Below, in pieces: positions 17,950 to 25,888 of a DNA stretch of 64,000 nt (the first letter of the stretch is position 1; each line of letters starts with the position of its first letter). The notes beneath the pieces were generated by a model. It had not been told where the DNA came from. It searched no databases and saw only the letters and a list, made by a program, of their open reading frames with translations. Both the position numbers and the translations under genes were made by a program. The DNA is from Nisaea sediminum. Its GTDB lineage: Bacteria > Pseudomonadota > Alphaproteobacteria > Thalassobaculales > Thalassobaculaceae. The DNA is taken from the NCBI RefSeq assembly GCF_014904705.1, contig NZ_JACZCQ010000002.1, positions 62,001 to 126,000 of the forward strand, written 5' to 3'.

Positions 17950-18870
17950 GTGCCTCTCTCTCCCCAGGATCTGAAAACAAAGATGGGAAGCGGTCTGCTG
18001 TCGTTCCCCGTAACGCATTTCGACGCCGAGCTGAAATTCGCCCCCGCCCCCTATCAGGAGCATGTCGACTGGCTTTCCTCCTTCGACGCCGCGACCCTGT
18101 TCGCGGCAGGCGGGACCGGCGAGTATTTTTCCATCGGACAGGAGGAATATCCGTCGATCATCCGTGCCGCGGTCGAGGCGGCGGACGGTCGTTGTCCTGT
18201 TGTCGCAGGCTGCGGCGTGAACACTGTCCGGGCGATCGCCGATGCCCGCGCGGCCGAGGCTGCCGGCGCGGATGGACTGCTCCTGTTGCCGAGCTATCTG
18301 ATGGCCGGTACGCAGGATGGTCAGTTCGCTCATGTGAAAGCGGTTTGCGACGCGGTTTCCATCGGTGTGGTGGTCTATAACCGGGGAACCTGCCGGCTTT
18401 CCGCGGGCACCATCGCGCGCCTTGCCGAAGTCTGTCCGAACCTCATCGGCTTCAAGGACGGCATCGGCGAGATCGATCTGATCACCCGGATCCGGGCCGA
18501 GCTCGCCGATCGGCTTGTCTATGTCGGCGGCATGCCGACGCACGAACTCTTCGCCGCCGCCTATGACGGGATCGGTTTCAGCACCTATTCCTCGGCGGTG
18601 TTCAATTTCGTGCCGGAACTGGCGCTGGATTTCTATCGCGCCCTGCGCGCGGGCGACCGCGCCACCACGGACCGGATCCTCAGGGAGTTCTTCTATCCTT
18701 TCGCGGAAATCCGCGACCGGGTGCCGGGATATGCGGTGAGCCTGATCAAGGGCGGCCTGCGTGCTGTCGGCCGCGATCCGGGACCGGTCCGTCCGCCGCT
18801 GAGCACGGCGCGGGACAGCGACGTGGCCGAGCTGCTTAACGTGATCGAGGGAATGCGGAAGGCGGCATGA
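17950..18870 (+). CDS. kdgD: 5-dehydro-4-deoxyglucarate dehydratase
   Basis: Converts 5-dehydro-4-deoxyglucarate to 2-oxoglutarate semialdehyde, water and CO2. The 306-residue protein belongs to the DHDPS/NAL superfamily. The Schiff-base lysine is K169 in LIGFKDGIGEID and the conserved tyrosine is Y143 in VVVYNRG. FAAGGTGEYFSIGQEEY near 51-67 is the KdgD variant of the carboxylate-binding loop. GTG 17950 is preceded by AAGGAG at a good distance; the open frame extends upstream into udh but that part is not family-like. Its place right after udh supports uronate or aldarate catabolism. Confidence 0.93.
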   Translation: MPLSPQDLKTKMGSGLLSFPVTHFDAELKFAPAPYQEHVDWLSSFDAATLFAAGGTGEYFSIGQEEYPSIIRAAVEAADGRCPVVAGCGVNTVRAIADARAAEAAGADGLLLLPSYLMAGTQDGQFAHVKAVCDAVSIGVVVYNRGTCRLSAGTIARLAEVCPNLIGFKDGIGEIDLITRIRAELADRLVYVGGMPTHELFAAAYDGIGFSTYSSAVFNFVPELALDFYRALRAGDRATTDRILREFFYPFAEIRDRVPGYAVSLIKGGLRAVGRDPGPVRPPLSTARDSDVAELLNVIEGMRKAA

Positions 18871-18899
18871 AAAAATAAGTAAGATGTATTGCCCAATAG

Positions 18900-18929
18900 A
18901 TTGACCAATTTGGGAAACAGGGCATACTT
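18900..18929 (+). promoter_or_regulatory. Putative TRAP promoter with overlapping GntR operator
   Basis: TTGACC (18901-18906) and ATACTT (18924-18929) are separated by 17 bases, a plausible sigma-70 promoter about 125 bases before dctP. ATTGACCAAT (18900-18909), overlapping the -35 box, differs in one base from the perfect palindrome ATTGATCAAT upstream of the GntR gene at 23742-23751. A regulator site here is an inference from that match. Confidence 0.4.
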
Positions 18930-19052
18930 CTTTTTAACGAGGAGCGGCGCCACGTACGCCGTTTCCCCGGAACCGGGCACCCAATCAGATAAATCAATAA
19001 AAGGTGCCCCCGCTCCGGCCTACGAGCCGGACCAAAAGGGAGGAAAACCAAA

Positions 19053-20039
19053 ATGTCACTTATTCGGAGTATCGGTTCCGCGGCTATTGCCGTGACCCTG
19101 GCAGTCAGTCTCTCGGGCGCCGTCGACGCGGCCGAATGGAAAGGCTGGAACATCCACAAGCCCGGCTACCCGAACACGGTTGCCATGGACAAGTTCGCCG
19201 AGCTTCTCGCCGCGAAGACCGACGGGCGCTACACGCTCAAGATGTTCCATTCCGGCGTTCTCGGAAACCAGCCGGACGCCATCGAGCAGCTCCGCATTGG
19301 CGCGGTCGAGATCGGCAACTTCAACCTAGGCCCGATCGGACCGATCGCGCCGGAGGCCAACGTCGTGTCGCTGCCCTTCATCTTCAAGGATGAAGGCCAT
19401 ATGCACCGGGCCCTCGATGGGGCGCCGGGAGACCAGATCAGCGCCGGTATGGCGAAGAAGGGCATGATCGCGCTGGCCTGGTACGATGCCGGTGCGCGCT
19501 CCTTCTACAATTCCAAGCGCCCGATCATGAACCCAGATGACGTGAAAGGCATGAAGGTCCGCGTGATGAACAACGACCTTTATTCCGGCATGATTTCCGC
19601 GCTCGGCGGCAACCCGTCGCCGATGGCCTTCTCCGAAGTCTATCAGTCGCTAAAGACCGGCGTGGTCGACGGTGCCGAGAACAACTGGCCGTCCTATGAA
19701 TCGACCGGTCATTTCGAGGTCGCGGGGTACTATTCGGACTCCCAGCACCTGATCATCCCGGAATGCGTCTGCATCAACGCCGATGTCTATAGCGGCCTCT
19801 CGGATGCCGACAAGGCGGCGGTCAAAGCGGCTGCGCGTGAGTCGGCGGATCTGCAGCGCAAGCTCTGGGCGGAACGCGCCGAAGCGAGCCGCGCGATGGT
19901 CATGAAGGCCGGCGTGAAGTTCAATGACGTCGCCGACAAGCAGGCATTCCAGGACGCCATGAAGCCGGTCTATGAGAAATTCCTCGCCAGCAACGAGGAT
20001 CTGAAGCCGCTCGTCGCGGCGATCCAGGCCACTCAGTAA
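19053..20039 (+). CDS. dctP: TRAP transporter solute-binding protein, DctP family
   Basis: Periplasmic binding protein of 328 residues that captures an organic acid for the TRAP permease. An N-terminal signal peptide (AAIAVTLAVSLSGAVDA) is cleaved near residue 27. The DctP fold shows GMKVRVMNNDLYSGMI, with the arginine that salt-bridges the substrate carboxylate, and GGNPSPMAFSEVYQSL followed by VDGAENNW. A strong ribosome binding site (GGGAGG, 19038-19043) precedes the ATG. Between kdgD and this gene an imperfect leader holds GGGCACC/GGTGCCC arms (18975-18981, 19003-19009). The neighbours udh and kdgD suggest a hexuronate or aldarate ligand. Confidence 0.94.
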   Translation: MSLIRSIGSAAIAVTLAVSLSGAVDAAEWKGWNIHKPGYPNTVAMDKFAELLAAKTDGRYTLKMFHSGVLGNQPDAIEQLRIGAVEIGNFNLGPIGPIAPEANVVSLPFIFKDEGHMHRALDGAPGDQISAGMAKKGMIALAWYDAGARSFYNSKRPIMNPDDVKGMKVRVMNNDLYSGMISALGGNPSPMAFSEVYQSLKTGVVDGAENNWPSYESTGHFEVAGYYSDSQHLIIPECVCINADVYSGLSDADKAAVKAAARESADLQRKLWAERAEASRAMVMKAGVKFNDVADKQAFQDAMKPVYEKFLASNEDLKPLVAAIQATQ

Positions 20040-20053
20040 GCTCCTGTCCCGTG

Positions 20054-20098
20054 GCCGCCGGGGTGTCGCTCGTGCGACCGCTCCGGCGGCACCTTTTT
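20054..20098 (+). terminator. Intrinsic terminator / attenuator after dctP
   Basis: Outer arms GCCGCCGG (20054-20061) and CCGGCGGC (20083-20090), an inner stem GTCGC/GCGAC and a five-base T run at 20094-20098 form a good Rho-independent terminator on the plus strand. It lies between the binding protein and its permease genes, so partial read-through would give the usual excess of binding protein. Confidence 0.75.
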
Positions 20099-20152
20099 CT
20101 CGTCTGATCAGTGTGCTGCCGCCTTCGGGCGGCCACGACCCGGGATGTGCAG

Positions 20153-20722
20153 ATGAACTCCATGCATTCGACGCGCGCCGATAGCGGTGCCCATGGCGGC
20201 AGGCGCGGCGCGGCCGACATATTCGGGCTATTCGACCGGCTGCTCGACCGTCTCTCCAGTCTCAGTCTATGGGTGTCGGGAATCGGAATGGTCGTCCTGA
20301 CGGTGATCTTCGGCTGGCTGGTGTTCGGCCGCTACGTCCTGAACGCCACGCCCACCTGGGTGGAGCAGATCGCCTTGCTGCTGGTCTCGCTGATCGGCTT
20401 CGTCGGAGCCTCCTCCGGTGTGCATGAACGCTCTCATCTCGGCGTCTCCTTCTTCCGCGACATAGCGCCCCGACCGGTGCAGCGTTTCATGGAACTGCTC
20501 ACCTATCTCATCATGGGCGTCTTCGGCCTCGTGATGATGGTGCAGACCTACAAGCTCGTGCTCTTCAAGTGGAGCGCCCAGATCCCCCTGATCGACCTTC
20601 CGGAAGGGTTGCGGGCGGTCCCGCTCACCTTCTGCGGCGCGGCCTGTCTGCTCTATTCGATCGGCCATCTGATCAGATTTTTCCGGGAGAAGACCCCGGA
20701 CCCGCGTAACCAGAGCTCATAG
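20153..20722 (+). CDS. dctQ: TRAP transporter small permease, DctQ family
   Basis: Inner-membrane subunit of 189 residues. After a polar N-terminus of about 30 residues, four hydrophobic helices follow: WVSGIGMVVLTVIFGWLVF, IALLLVSLIGFVGASSG, LLTYLIMGVFGLVMMV, and the last near AVPLTFCGAACLLYSIGHLI. This is the DctQ topology, and ATPTWVEQIALLL is the family hallmark. ATG 20153 is chosen over GTG 20111, whose extra residues overlap the tail of the terminator region. dctM follows after 10 bases. The subunit works with DctM and DctP. Confidence 0.92.
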   Translation: MNSMHSTRADSGAHGGRRGAADIFGLFDRLLDRLSSLSLWVSGIGMVVLTVIFGWLVFGRYVLNATPTWVEQIALLLVSLIGFVGASSGVHERSHLGVSFFRDIAPRPVQRFMELLTYLIMGVFGLVMMVQTYKLVLFKWSAQIPLIDLPEGLRAVPLTFCGAACLLYSIGHLIRFFREKTPDPRNQSS

Positions 20723-20732
20723 GGGCGCCGTC

Positions 20733-22016
20733 ATGGGTCTTCTCATTCTGCTCGGCGTCTTCGCCGTCTGCGTCGTCATCGGCGTGCCCGTCGCCTTCGC
20801 GCTGGCCGTTGCAGCTGTAACCGCCTTTTTCGTCGAGGGACTGCCGCTGGTCGTCGCCTTCCAGCGTATCATTTCCGGGATCAACGTTTTCTCGCTGATG
20901 GCGATCCCCTTCTTCATCTTCGCCGGCGAGCTCATGTTCCATGGCGGCATTGCGATCCGGCTGGTGCGCTTCGCCTCGGCGGCGGTCGGCAAGGTTCGCG
21001 GCGGGCTCGGCGTGGTGAACGTGCTCTCCTCGATGCTGTTCGGCGGCATCTCCGGCTCGGCGGTCGCGGACATCTCCGCGCTCGGCTCGATCCTGATCCC
21101 GGTGATGAAGGAGAAAGGCTATGACGACGATTACGCGGTCAACGTGACCGTGACCTCGTCGATCGCCGGCATCCTGGTGCCGCCGAGCCATAACATGATC
21201 CTGTTCGCCATCGCCGCGGGCGGCGGGATCTCGATCTCGCAGCTCTTCCTGGCCGGCGTCGTGCCTGGCGTGCTGATGTGCATCTGTCTCGCTGTCGCGG
21301 CCTATCTGATCGCCGTCCGCCGCAACTATCCGGTCGAGGTCTTCCCCGGCTTCACTGCCCTCTTCCTCAGCTTCGTGGCCGCCCTGCCGGGGCTCTTCAC
21401 GGCCGTGATCATCGTCGGCGGCGTGCTCTCCGGCATCTTCACGGTGACCGAGTCCGGCGCCTTCGGCACGCTCTATGCTTTTCTCGTGACCCTCATCGTC
21501 TATCGCTCGCTCAGCTGGGAGGCGTTCAGAACCGCGGTGGTCAACTCGGTCCGGACGACCTCGATGGTTCTGATCCTGGTCGCCTCGGCGACGGCATTCG
21601 CCTACATGCTGACCTTCTACCAGGTGCCGTCTCGGATGATCGATTTCATGACCGGCGTGACGGAAAACCCGATCGGCATGCTGCTGATGATCAACGCCAT
21701 GCTGCTGATCCTCGGCATGATCATGGACATGGCGGCACTGATCCTGATCTGCACGCCGATCTTTCTGCCGGTCGTCATTTCCATCGGAATGGATCCCGTG
21801 CAGTTCGGCATGATCCTGATGATGAATCTCGGGCTCGGGCTTTGCACGCCGCCGGTCGGGGCATGCCTCTTCCTCGGCTGCGCGGTCGGAAAAGTACCGA
21901 TCGAGCGGGCGGTGAAGACGATCTGGCCGTTCTATGCGGCGATCCTTGTCGCGCTGATGCTGACGACCTTCATTCCGGAGATATCGCTGACCCTGCCGCG
22001 CCTGATTGAAGGATAA
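20733..22016 (+). CDS. dctM: TRAP transporter large permease, DctM family
   Basis: Inner-membrane transporter subunit of 427 residues with about 12 hydrophobic helices. Family features include SLMAIPFFIFAGELMFHGG near 50-68, FGGISGSAVADISALGSILIP (in part) near 102-120, and LGLGLCTPPVGACLFLGCAVG near 368-388. It moves the solute captured by DctP using an ion gradient. Its stop and that of the convergent SMP-30 gene are three bases apart. Substrate is inferred from udh and kdgD to be a sugar acid. Confidence 0.95.
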   Translation: MGLLILLGVFAVCVVIGVPVAFALAVAAVTAFFVEGLPLVVAFQRIISGINVFSLMAIPFFIFAGELMFHGGIAIRLVRFASAAVGKVRGGLGVVNVLSSMLFGGISGSAVADISALGSILIPVMKEKGYDDDYAVNVTVTSSIAGILVPPSHNMILFAIAAGGGISISQLFLAGVVPGVLMCICLAVAAYLIAVRRNYPVEVFPGFTALFLSFVAALPGLFTAVIIVGGVLSGIFTVTESGAFGTLYAFLVTLIVYRSLSWEAFRTAVVNSVRTTSMVLILVASATAFAYMLTFYQVPSRMIDFMTGVTENPIGMLLMINAMLLILGMIMDMAALILICTPIFLPVVISIGMDPVQFGMILMMNLGLGLCTPPVGACLFLGCAVGKVPIERAVKTIWPFYAAILVALMLTTFIPEISLTLPRLIEG

Positions 22017-22019
22017 GCG

Positions 22020-22925
22020 TCAGGCAGCAGCAGCCGGCGGCGCATAGCCGTCGATCCCCGGACGGCAGACGAAGAGGCAGCCCGCCTTTGGCTGGCGCTC
22101 TTCGGTGCCGGGAGTGATCAGTCCGGGGCCCATGCAGGTGATGTAGAGGTCCTTGAGATCCTTGCCGCCGAACGCGAGACAGGTCGGCTTTTCAACCGGA
22201 ACGGCGATGGTGCGGTCGACCTTGCCTTGCGGCGTGATGCGGAGGATCTGCCAGCCCTCGATGCCGGCCATCCAGTAGCAGCCGTCGGCATCCATCGTCG
22301 CGCCGTCGGGGCGCCCCGCGACCTCTCTCGTGTCGAAGAAGAGGCGCCGGTTCGTGGGGGTGCCGCTCTTCAGCTCGTAGTCGAATTGCCAGATCGTGCG
22401 CACGGCGGGATGGCTGTCGGAGAGATACATGCGCGTGCCATCGGGCGAAAACGCGAGACCGTTTTGGGTGTAGAGCCCGTCGATCACCATGCGGCAGGAA
22501 CCGTCGGCTTCGAGGCAAAAGAGCTCTCCGTCACCCTCCTCGCCCGCCGCCGCGTTCCGCGGGCCGGCTTTCGGCATTGTCCCCGCCCAGAAGCGTCCGG
22601 CCGGATCGACGGAGCCGTCATTGAAACGGTGACCGGGGCGGGCTGGCGCCCGATCATTGATCATAGAAATTGCGCCGTTCGACGGATCGAACCCGGACCA
22701 GCCCTGCTCGAGCCCGAGAATGGCGCCGCCGGAACGGCGCGGGGCGACGCAGCCGATCGCCGACGGCATCGCCCATTGCTCCACGCGGCCGGTGCCGGGC
22801 GTGTAGCGATGGAGCGCCGGTGCCGCGATATCGACCCACCAGAGCGCGCCCGTGCCGCCGTCCCAGACCGCGCCCTCACCCAGCGTCGCGTGGACGTCCA
22901 GCGCGCAGTCTACCGTCACGTTCAT
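22020..22925 (-). CDS. SMP-30/gluconolactonase family lactonase
   Basis: Six-bladed beta-propeller hydrolase of 301 residues, likely a sugar-acid lactonase. Metal-binding residues can be placed as E17 (ATLGEGAVWD), the asparagine of HRFNDGSVDPAGRFWAGT, the asparagine of TQNGLAFSPDG and the aspartate of YLSDSHPAVRT. Family length is normal and no signal peptide is seen, so it is cytosolic. In this cluster the obvious job is to open the galactaro- or glucaro-lactone made by Udh. It follows the gntR gene by 34 bases on the same strand, so both are probably one transcript. Confidence 0.88.
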   Translation of the reverse strand: MNVTVDCALDVHATLGEGAVWDGGTGALWWVDIAAPALHRYTPGTGRVEQWAMPSAIGCVAPRRSGGAILGLEQGWSGFDPSNGAISMINDRAPARPGHRFNDGSVDPAGRFWAGTMPKAGPRNAAAGEEGDGELFCLEADGSCRMVIDGLYTQNGLAFSPDGTRMYLSDSHPAVRTIWQFDYELKSGTPTNRRLFFDTREVAGRPDGATMDADGCYWMAGIEGWQILRITPQGKVDRTIAVPVEKPTCLAFGGKDLKDLYITCMGPGLITPGTEERQPKAGCLFVCRPGIDGYAPPAAAA

Positions 22926-22959
22926 GAATGGGCTCTCCTCAGCTCTCGGCGCGTCCGCG

Positions 22960-23682
22960 TCAGGCGGAAAGAGATGTCCGGTAGCGTGTGATGCTGCCGC
23001 TCAAATGGTCGCGCATCGCGACGCGCGCGCCGTCCGCATCTCCGGCGGAGATGGCATCGACGATCGCACGATGCTCTTTGTTGACCCGTTCGAGATAGGA
23101 ACGGTCGATCAGCCGGGCGCGGTCCTCGTCGGAGAGGGACCTGCGCGGAATGGCGTTGCTTCCGAGCGACTCTAGAAAGGAGGTGAAGAGACTGTTGTTC
23201 GTGCCCTGGGCTATGGCGAGATGAAATGCCGCATCCCGCTCGACCGCCGAGGCACCGGCATCGATGTCGCGTTCGAACAGCGCCTGGCATTCGCGGATCC
23301 GGGCGTCCTGGGACAGGCTCCGCCGCGTGGCCGCAAGTCCGGCCGCCTCGATCTCGACCGCCATCCTCAGTTCAAGCAGGTCGAGCGCTTCGTGTACCCC
23401 CGACGGCACGAAGGTCGGCAGGTTCTTGCGTCTGGTGCCCTCGGGATCGCGTACGAAAATTCCCGCACCGCGCCGCGGCTCCACCAGTCCGTCGGCCTTG
23501 AGCACGGCAACGGCCTCGCGGATCACGGTCCGGCTGACACCGAATTCGGCTTCCAGTTCCTTCTCGGTCGGGAGCCGGTCGCCGGCCTTCATTGGGCCCG
23601 CGGCGATCTTGGCGCGCAGGGCATCGGTGGTTTCCTGGGTTAGATTCCGGCCGGCGGCCGCTGTTGGGGACTTTCGGATCAC
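22960..23682 (-). CDS. FadR-type (FCD) GntR transcriptional regulator
   Basis: DNA-binding regulator of 240 residues. The winged helix spans about 18-85 with LPTEKELEAEFGVSRTVIREAV and GLVEPRRGAGIFV (shown in part), the standard GntR recognition and wing. The C-terminal helical FCD domain has the expected metal or ligand histidines in DAAFHLAIAQGT, EHRAIVDAI and DHLSGS. The start is GTG 23682. Its position beside lactonase, TRAP, kdgD and udh suggests it senses a uronate or aldarate intermediate and controls these genes, most likely as a repressor. Confidence 0.92.
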   Translation of the reverse strand: MIRKSPTAAAGRNLTQETTDALRAKIAAGPMKAGDRLPTEKELEAEFGVSRTVIREAVAVLKADGLVEPRRGAGIFVRDPEGTRRKNLPTFVPSGVHEALDLLELRMAVEIEAAGLAATRRSLSQDARIRECQALFERDIDAGASAVERDAAFHLAIAQGTNNSLFTSFLESLGSNAIPRRSLSDEDRARLIDRSYLERVNKEHRAIVDAISAGDADGARVAMRDHLSGSITRYRTSLSA

Positions 23683-23696
23683 AGGAAGTACAATCC

Positions 23697-23751
23697 TTCA
23701 GGTATGATTATTCAGGTTCATATGTAGTACTAATTCTGCAAATTGATCAAT
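23697..23751 (-). promoter_or_regulatory. Putative control region of the gntR gene
   Basis: Contains the perfect 10-base palindrome ATTGATCAAT (23742-23751), nearly identical to a site at the dctP promoter, and two direct copies of TTCAGGT at 23697-23703 and 23711-23717 spaced 14 bases. TATGATTA (23703-23710) between them recurs on the opposite strand upstream of udh (about 17089-17096). Autoregulation is the simplest reading, but no protein-DNA evidence exists. Confidence 0.38.
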
Positions 23752-23829
23752 GCCCTTCCGGCTCTCTTGGCGGTTGCGGGAAGCACCGTCGTTGCGTATA
23801 GACACCCGGCTTCGTCTCTTGCGGCGAAC

Positions 23830-23919
23830 GGATGGGTGGCCGAGTGGTTGAAGGCACCGGTCTTGAAAACCGGCAGGCGGGTGACCGTCTCGTGGGTTCG
23901 AATCCCACCCCATCCGCCA
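23830..23919 (+). tRNA. tRNA-Ser (TGA)
   Basis: A 90-base type II tRNA. The acceptor arm pairs GGATGGG (23830-23836) with CCCATCC (23909-23915), followed by the discriminator G and an encoded CCA. The anticodon stem CCGGT/ACCGG encloses the loop CTTGAAA with anticodon TGA at 23864-23866. A long variable arm is present and the T arm is GTGGG-TTCGAAT-CCCAC. It reads UCA-type serine codons. It lies between the GntR gene and a PAS protein gene. Confidence 0.97.
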
Positions 23920-24097
23920 CAACTCCTCTGCTGCACCTGATTGCGTCGACATCAGGCGATATCAGACGGAGTGAGAAATTTGCCGCGGTTATTCGCTGCC
24001 GTTTCTCATTTGTTTAGGTCTCTCTGATAAGAGTCGGTTTGAATCACCTGCGGCTCATGCGGTGGACACCCTGCACGATACGGACTTCAGCTAGGCT

Positions 24098-24697
24098 ATG
24101 AACTTCAACGAAGAGGAACGGGTTCCGATCGCGGAGCTCGCCCCACACGACGGAGCACGTCTCCACCTCAGATTTCTCGACTACTGGCTCAGGCTGCGCG
24201 GGAGGCATGCGATGCCGTCCTACGCAGACCTCGATCCCGTCGACTTTCCGTGGGCGCTGCCGAATATCTTCGTCGTCGAGATCCTGCCTGGCGGGGATTT
24301 CGTCTATCGGATCGCCGGTGAGGAACACACCCAGCGCTACCGCCGCAACCTCAAGGGCTTGCGGCTGTCGGATATCATGCAGTCCGATGCTGCGGAGGCG
24401 ATCACGGAACGCTGGCGGCTGATCCTGGACATGCCTGCGGCCTTCTTCATCCTGACCGACCACCATTCGGAACAGGGGGCGAGCGTGCTCGGCGAGCGCC
24501 TTGTTCTTCCGCTCGGAAATGACAGAGCCACCCCGACGCATCTGGTCGGAATCACGAATTTCCTGAGCACGTCCAGCTTTGCCGGGTCGCTGACCGGAGA
24601 TCAGAAGGTCAAATATTTCCGCTGGAGCCGCGTGGAACCGGATGCGGCCTTCGCCGAGCCGGACTTGACCGCGGGTGCGCAGGCGCCGTTAAGTTGA
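24098..24697 (+). CDS. PAS domain protein (PAS_5 type)
   Basis: A 199-residue single-domain protein resembling the PAS_5 family, common in alphaproteobacteria. The opening HLRFLDYWLRLRGRHAMPSY leads to DFPWALPNIFVVEIL, the family hallmark, then FVYRIAGEEHTQRYRRNLKG and LVLPLGND. There is no output domain, no signal peptide and no membrane helix, so partners must act in trans. Ligand and role are unknown. It starts 178 bases after tRNA-Ser and is followed 51 bases later by the class V aminotransferase. A relative lies at 55413-55943, also beside a tRNA. Confidence 0.8.
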   Translation: MNFNEEERVPIAELAPHDGARLHLRFLDYWLRLRGRHAMPSYADLDPVDFPWALPNIFVVEILPGGDFVYRIAGEEHTQRYRRNLKGLRLSDIMQSDAAEAITERWRLILDMPAAFFILTDHHSEQGASVLGERLVLPLGNDRATPTHLVGITNFLSTSSFAGSLTGDQKVKYFRWSRVEPDAAFAEPDLTAGAQAPLS

Positions 24698-24748
24698 TGG
24701 TCCGGGGCGATCGTCTCCGGAACACTTCTTCCTGCGGAGCCCGTTTCC

Positions 24749-25888
24749 ATGCCCCTCGCCTGCCAGCGCGACAAGTTCGACCTGCCCGATGGCGTTTCCT
24801 ATCTCAACACGGCCAGCCAGTCGCCGTGCCTCAGGAGCAGCTTCGAGGCGGGTGAGCGAGGATTGCGGCGAAAGCTGCATCCCTGGACACCGGAGCGGGG
24901 CAATCTCGGCCCGGAGATGGAGCGCTGCCGTACCCTCTTCGGCGGGCTCATCGGCGCAGGCTCCGACGATATCGCTATCTGCTTCACCACCAGCTACGGC
25001 ATCGCGACCGCGGCCGCCAATCTCCGCCTCGAGCCGGGCAAGGACGTGCTGATGCTCGGCGGCCAGTTTCCGTCAAACGTCTATGCCTGGATACGTCTCG
25101 CGCGTATCGCCGGCGGCGACGTGCGTCTGGTGCGGCGCGGGGAGGATTTTGATTGGACCGGACCGGTGCTGGAATCGCTCGACGACGGGGTCGGGATCGT
25201 CGCCCTGCCGAACTGTCACTGGTCCGACGGTGCGCTGGTCGATCTGGAGGCGGTCAGCGCCGAATGCCGCCGACGCGGCATCCCGCTGGTGGTCGACGCG
25301 ACCCAGTCTATCGCGGCGCGGCCCTTCGATCTGAAGACGGTGCAGGCGGATTTCGTCATCGCCTCCGGCTATAAGTGGCTGCTCTGCCCCGATACGATGG
25401 GCTTCATGTATGTCGCGCCGAAACACCAGCGCGGCATGCCTCTGGAACTGAACCAGCAGGCCCGCACCGGCGCGCCCTCGATGGAGACCGGCGACGGCCT
25501 CGGCGGAGAGCTGAAACCGAGCGCGCGGCGCTACGACATGGGCGCCGCCGACAGCATGGTGCACATGCCGATGTCGCTCACGGCGCTGGAGCAGATCGAG
25601 GAATGGACGCCGGCGGCGATCCACGAGTATCTGACGCGGCTGGTCGATGCGGTTGCGGACAAGGCGGCAGAGCGCGGGCTGAAGCATCCGCCGAAGGAGC
25701 GCCGGATCGGGCATTTCATCGGCCTCTACCGCGATACCCCTTGGCCGGACGGTCTGGAGCAGAAGATGGCCGCGCGTGGCGTCCATATCTGCTTCCGGAA
25801 CAATGCGTTGCGGATAAGTCCTTACCTTTTCAACGACATGGGCGACATCGATCGCCTGTTCGCGGCGCTGGACGCTGAGCTCGCCTAG
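24749..25888 (+). CDS. Class V aminotransferase (kynureninase / cysteine desulfurase fold)
   Basis: PLP enzyme of 379 residues. The PLP lysine is K209 in IASGYKWLLCPD, the PLP-pyridine aspartate is D183 in LVVDATQS, and SYLNTASQSP near 17-26 is the N-terminal substrate region typical of class V. The active-site histidine and the cysteine expected of true desulfurases are not seen, so it could be a transaminase, lyase or racemase-type enzyme. Its stop shares CTAG (25885-25888) with the convergent codA-like gene. No pathway neighbour fixes the substrate. Confidence 0.85.
   Translation: MPLACQRDKFDLPDGVSYLNTASQSPCLRSSFEAGERGLRRKLHPWTPERGNLGPEMERCRTLFGGLIGAGSDDIAICFTTSYGIATAAANLRLEPGKDVLMLGGQFPSNVYAWIRLARIAGGDVRLVRRGEDFDWTGPVLESLDDGVGIVALPNCHWSDGALVDLEAVSAECRRRGIPLVVDATQSIAARPFDLKTVQADFVIASGYKWLLCPDTMGFMYVAPKHQRGMPLELNQQARTGAPSMETGDGLGGELKPSARRYDMGAADSMVHMPMSLTALEQIEEWTPAAIHEYLTRLVDAVADKAAERGLKHPPKERRIGHFIGLYRDTPWPDGLEQKMAARGVHICFRNNALRISPYLFNDMGDIDRLFAALDAELA

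Noticed and set aside
23830-25888. tRNA-Ser as an integration site with a small island behind it
   Set aside because: No integrase, no second copy of the tRNA 3' end, and no change in base composition in the following genes.
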